Below are positions 60,956-64,000 of a DNA stretch of 64,000 bases, piece after piece (position 1 is the stretch's first letter; each line of letters starts with the position of its first letter). The DNA comes from Leptospira broomii serovar Hurstbridge str. 5399. Lineage in GTDB: Bacteria > Spirochaetota > Leptospiria > Leptospirales > Leptospiraceae. The stretch covers positions 310,001 through 374,000 of the forward strand of contig NZ_AHMO02000011.1 in assembly GCF_000243715.2 (NCBI RefSeq), in the 5' to 3' direction. Below the pieces are notes generated by a model. That model did not search any database and was not told the origin of the DNA. It saw only the letters and a list, made by a program, of their open reading frames with translations. A program made the position numbers and the translations under genes.

Positions 60956-61321
60956 TTAGTAGATGAGCCCGTCCGCAGTAATTCCCTTACAAGAGGAAAT
61001 AACCGTTAGCGTCGATCCAATCAAATAACCTTTTACTCCCTTGATATCCGTCACACATTGATTGACGACCGATTCTTTGTAGTATTTAGTCGGATCAATG
61101 CCGGCTATATCGCTTGCGAGTATGGATAAAATCGAAACGGAGGCTTTTCCGTTTAGAATCGTCGAATTTACCAAATCCGTCGTGATTGCTGCGTCCGTAA
61201 TTTTACTTGCGGCTTTATCGCCTTTAATTCGATCATAGGTGAACCCTGTCGGATCCAAAACCGCGCAATTAGCGAAAGCAAAAGCCAAAACAATCGCTGA
61301 AGAAATTACAATTCTTTTCAT
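60956..61321 (-). CDS. Small lipoprotein, possibly TRL-like
   Basis: 121 residues with a signal peptide and lipobox FANC (Cys19). The body is rich in Ala, Ser and Ile with KITDAAITTDLVNSTILNGKAS-like text (given here only as its start, KITDAAITTDLV), a Cys pair and alternating strands. It recalls the TRL family of small lipoproteins but I am not certain. Its own terminator follows, so it is transcribed alone and upstream of lepA on the same strand. Confidence 0.75.
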   Translation of the reverse strand: MKRIVISSAIVLAFAFANCAVLDPTGFTYDRIKGDKAASKITDAAITTDLVNSTILNGKASVSILSILASDIAGIDPTKYYKESVVNQCVTDIKGVKGYLIGSTLTVISSCKGITADGLIY

Positions 61322-61561
61322 TTAGAATTCATCCAATTTAGAATTTTCTCACTTATGAAGATTTTATATTTTAATTACAAGTATTTTTACTCAACAGGTT
61401 TGAAAACCACTTGGGGGTGCGAATCTCCTGGAATTTGCATTCCGATTGATACAATTAGGTCTAGAAAACGTAGACAGATTCCGATTTAAGTGCATTTATC
61501 TATTTTGAAATTCGATTTTGCTTTCTTAGCTCAATAGGAAAGCTAACTTTAAAAAGCGACC

Positions 61562-62569
61562 TTAACGAAGGATCGATACCCCATGTTTTTCTAAAACGGA
61601 AGGGTCGCAGACGCTTTGAGCTATATCGATTTGTTTATGATGATCAAATAAGAAGGTAGTCATTTTTCCTACGAATCTTCCCTCGTACTCTTCTTCCACA
61701 AATCTTAACCAGGAAGAAATATCGATAATTTCATGACATAAAAATTCAAAATCGAATCCTGAATTCCGATCCTTAAATTTCTCTCGACTATTATATATCC
61801 GTTCTTCGTCCAATAACAACACGTTTTCAAGAGTAAACGGATAGTCTTTTAATCCTCCTGCTAAACCGACCTGATAGAATTTTTCGGCTTCCGATTTAGT
61901 TCTGAATGCAGTAGTCCTGGCATCACAATAATAAGCGAATGAATTCGGTTCAAAAACCGTTTTTATCCTAGCCTTCCCGATGGAAGTGCCGAGGTAAGAA
62001 ACTTGATGATCTATAATTAATTGCTCGGATTCTTTTGAATTTTCGGGCGGCTCTACCATACAATATCCCTTTTCCCAGACGAGCCCGAAAGGCTTAGAAA
62101 CGGATATCGATTTACGTGGTGCAATAGCTTGAAGGTTTCCGATCAATCCGTCCAGATAAGGTCGATCGCAAAAATCGAATGTAGGCAGACTTGATTCTGC
62201 GGTTTCGATATCGACATATACGCCGAACGCTAACATCCAAGCAAGAGGATGTTCGATAATTTTAACCTCGCCCAATTGTATATTATGATTTCCTTTTACA
62301 CAATCGGCGGCATTTAAGGGAAATTTTTTTCCGTTAAATGAAAAGGAGGATCGCTTACCCGCAGCGGGGGAAACTTTTACAAGGCTATTCTTATTTTCAA
62401 AGGTAGCCTTCCCTTCTAAGGTAAACGCTTTTTCCAGCGTGTAGGAAATGTTCGGTTCTACGCTTAAAGACGAATCCGTAAAATAATCGGGTAACCGCAA
62501 AACCGATCGATTTCGATCCTCGAGCAGGTCCTTTATTTCCGCAGCTCCTGTGATTATTCGTGCGTCCAT
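61562..62569 (-). CDS. LpxC-like paralogue (UDP-3-O-acyl-GlcNAc deacetylase family)
   Basis: 335 residues from the ATG at 62569, which has GGAG six bases upstream. Two LpxC halves are visible. The first ends in VKIIEHPLAWMLAFGVYVDI, aligned to V..VEHLLAAL.GLG with Glu106 and His107, then DRPYLDGLIGN like E.P.LDGS. The second holds ARTTAF (usually ARTFGF), GLAGG, LENVLLLDE and CHEIIDISSWL like HKxxDxxGDL, with His279 and Asp283; DHHKQI follows with His310/311. The metal ligands look kept, but the Lys after His279 is Glu. It is therefore an LpxC homologue with a changed substrate site, not the main LpxC. Confidence 0.72.
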   Translation of the reverse strand: MDARIITGAAEIKDLLEDRNRSVLRLPDYFTDSSLSVEPNISYTLEKAFTLEGKATFENKNSLVKVSPAAGKRSSFSFNGKKFPLNAADCVKGNHNIQLGEVKIIEHPLAWMLAFGVYVDIETAESSLPTFDFCDRPYLDGLIGNLQAIAPRKSISVSKPFGLVWEKGYCMVEPPENSKESEQLIIDHQVSYLGTSIGKARIKTVFEPNSFAYYCDARTTAFRTKSEAEKFYQVGLAGGLKDYPFTLENVLLLDEERIYNSREKFKDRNSGFDFEFLCHEIIDISSWLRFVEEEYEGRFVGKMTTFLFDHHKQIDIAQSVCDPSVLEKHGVSILR

Positions 62570-62686
62570 TTTCCACTCCATCACTTAAGAAAACGATCAA
62601 CTACAATCTGTCAGAATTGATCCGAGGAATAGAATTATTTTTTGTTTTCTAAAATCGACTTTTATTCAAAAGGGGAACCGGTACAT

Positions 62687-63370
62687 TTACGATCGCCAGA
62701 CTCCTTCCAAAAGAAGATAGAACCACGATAGCGCCCCCAAATAAACGAGCATGGTGGGAATTGTCCAAAGAAGTTTGGAACGCAAAGGTTTTCCCTCGGT
62801 ATGAAAATATGCAAACGCAGTGAACACCCCTAATATCAATTCGGGAAGCAACACATACACGGCGGTATGGCCGATCATCGAAACGTTTTGGGCGTACCAA
62901 ATTGGAATCGTTCTAGCAAACTCTTCCGAGAAAGCAAAAATCGCAAACGCGACCCCACCTGCCACGCAGTATTTCGTAATCGGATTAGCGGAAGGCTTGC
63001 GCTTGGAAAATCGGACGGCCGCGAAGGTGGATAGAAATAACGGGATCGTCCAAAGTCCCGCCATGTAGGCCGGAACAGTTCCTATCTTATAGAACCCGTC
63101 TTCCGGGAACACAAGAACGCCTAACACCCTAGAAAGGAACCAGTCGGGAAACACTTGCAAAATACTTAAAGGAAAGACGAATCGAAAAATGTCCAACCAT
63201 CGATCATGTTCCCAAATTTGAGCTGCGACCGGTAATCCGATCGTGTAAGCTACCACCAAAAAAAATAATCTCCATCCTATAGAGGCGGGAATGGGGAGTA
63301 AAAGCGTAATGATACATAGTACCAAATAACTCGAATGAAAGAAAAATGCATGTTTCTCCGTAGATTTCAT
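62687..63370 (-). CDS. Polytopic membrane protein of unknown function
   Basis: 227 residues starting at the ATG at 63370. A longer in-frame reading reaches 63715 but there it is an antisense shadow of eno, so I reject that part. Six to seven hydrophobic helices alternate with short charged loops; LGVLVFPEDGFYKIGTVPAYMAGLW has a Glu-Asp pair and EEFARTIPIW an acidic helix end. The membrane topology resembles small integral proteins of lipid or carotenoid-type pathways, but I do not recognise a family. It is divergent from eno. Confidence 0.75.
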   Translation of the reverse strand: MKSTEKHAFFFHSSYLVLCIITLLLPIPASIGWRLFFLVVAYTIGLPVAAQIWEHDRWLDIFRFVFPLSILQVFPDWFLSRVLGVLVFPEDGFYKIGTVPAYMAGLWTIPLFLSTFAAVRFSKRKPSANPITKYCVAGGVAFAIFAFSEEFARTIPIWYAQNVSMIGHTAVYVLLPELILGVFTAFAYFHTEGKPLRSKLLWTIPTMLVYLGALSWFYLLLEGVWRS

Positions 63371-63460
63371 GGAAGCGTTTCTATTGTTTCCAAGGGGTTG
63401 GGCAACCCTTTTTCCCCGTTTCCCGCTTGATTTATTTTGCTTAAAGCCAACAATCTCTGA

Positions 63461-64000
<540 letters not shown>

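Overview
The window is a chromosomal segment of a spirochaete, almost certainly Leptospira. This rests on two FlaB-type core flagellins, a FliN carrying a FliM-like N-terminus, a protein matching the Leptospira flagellar-sheath protein FcpB, a lipoprotein of the LipL46 type, a SemiSWEET sugar transporter, the metY-metX pair, and many small exported or lipoprotein genes with spirochaete-style lipoboxes. The base composition looks higher in GC than in the classical pathogenic species. A member of the intermediate or another higher-GC clade is therefore my guess, but I did not compute it. I see no phage, transposase, IS element, CRISPR array or rRNA.

Layout. 1-1.6 kb: the 3' part of an O-antigen ligase/polymerase-like membrane protein. 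1.7-1.9 kb: tRNA-Leu(UAA) and tRNA-Cys(GCA). 2-6.2 kb: guaA (eukaryote-like long form), queF, a SemiSWEET gene, a FecR-domain lipoprotein and a small ferredoxin. 6.3-11.8 kb: a minus-strand, largely ATGA-coupled run of heme-binding protein, argH, cyclophilin lipoprotein, an unknown, an exported unknown and fliM. 11.9-14.3 kb: NfeD plus two tandem SPFH (stomatin-like) genes. 14.3-18.5 kb: fliN, an AAA+ ATPase, fcpB, a zinc-ribbon membrane protein and rsmE. 18.5-20.1 kb: an outer-membrane barrel. 20.5-24.7 kb: metY-metX-metW and ddl. 24.75-29.6 kb: an aromatic repeat protein leading an mlaE-mlaF-mlaD lipid-transport operon, a dehydrogenase and tRNA-Pro.

29.6-34.6 kb: an M48 protease lipoprotein, a DUF2797 protein, an exported unknown, a NamZ-like muramidase and LipL46. 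34.9-37.0 kb: two flaB genes. 38-42.4 kb: pdhA-pdhB-pdhC followed by a fliG paralogue. 42.4-48.8 kb: an alpha/beta hydrolase, tRNA-Asp, a CDP-alcohol phosphatidyltransferase, tRNA-Leu(GAG), a DUF218-like protein, lysS, a small lipoprotein and serA. 49-54.3 kb: small unknowns, a membrane protein, a hydrolase, a DUF309 protein and an aldo/keto reductase. 54.5-60.8 kb: sdhCAB, a PLP enzyme and lepA. 61-64 kb: a small lipoprotein, an LpxC-like paralogue, a membrane protein and the start of eno.

Most notable. (1) Both flagellin mRNAs have leaders with two hairpins that each present an A(N)GGA loop. One of the two holds the Shine-Dalgarno. This is the classic two-site CsrA architecture. (2) A protein built from about 16 short aromatic-Pro repeats heads the Mla-type operon and may be its outer-membrane partner. 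(3) A divergent LpxC paralogue keeps the metal-ligand pattern but lacks the usual Lys after the HxxxD histidine. (4) A FliG paralogue behind the pdh genes appears to lack the acidic torque residues.
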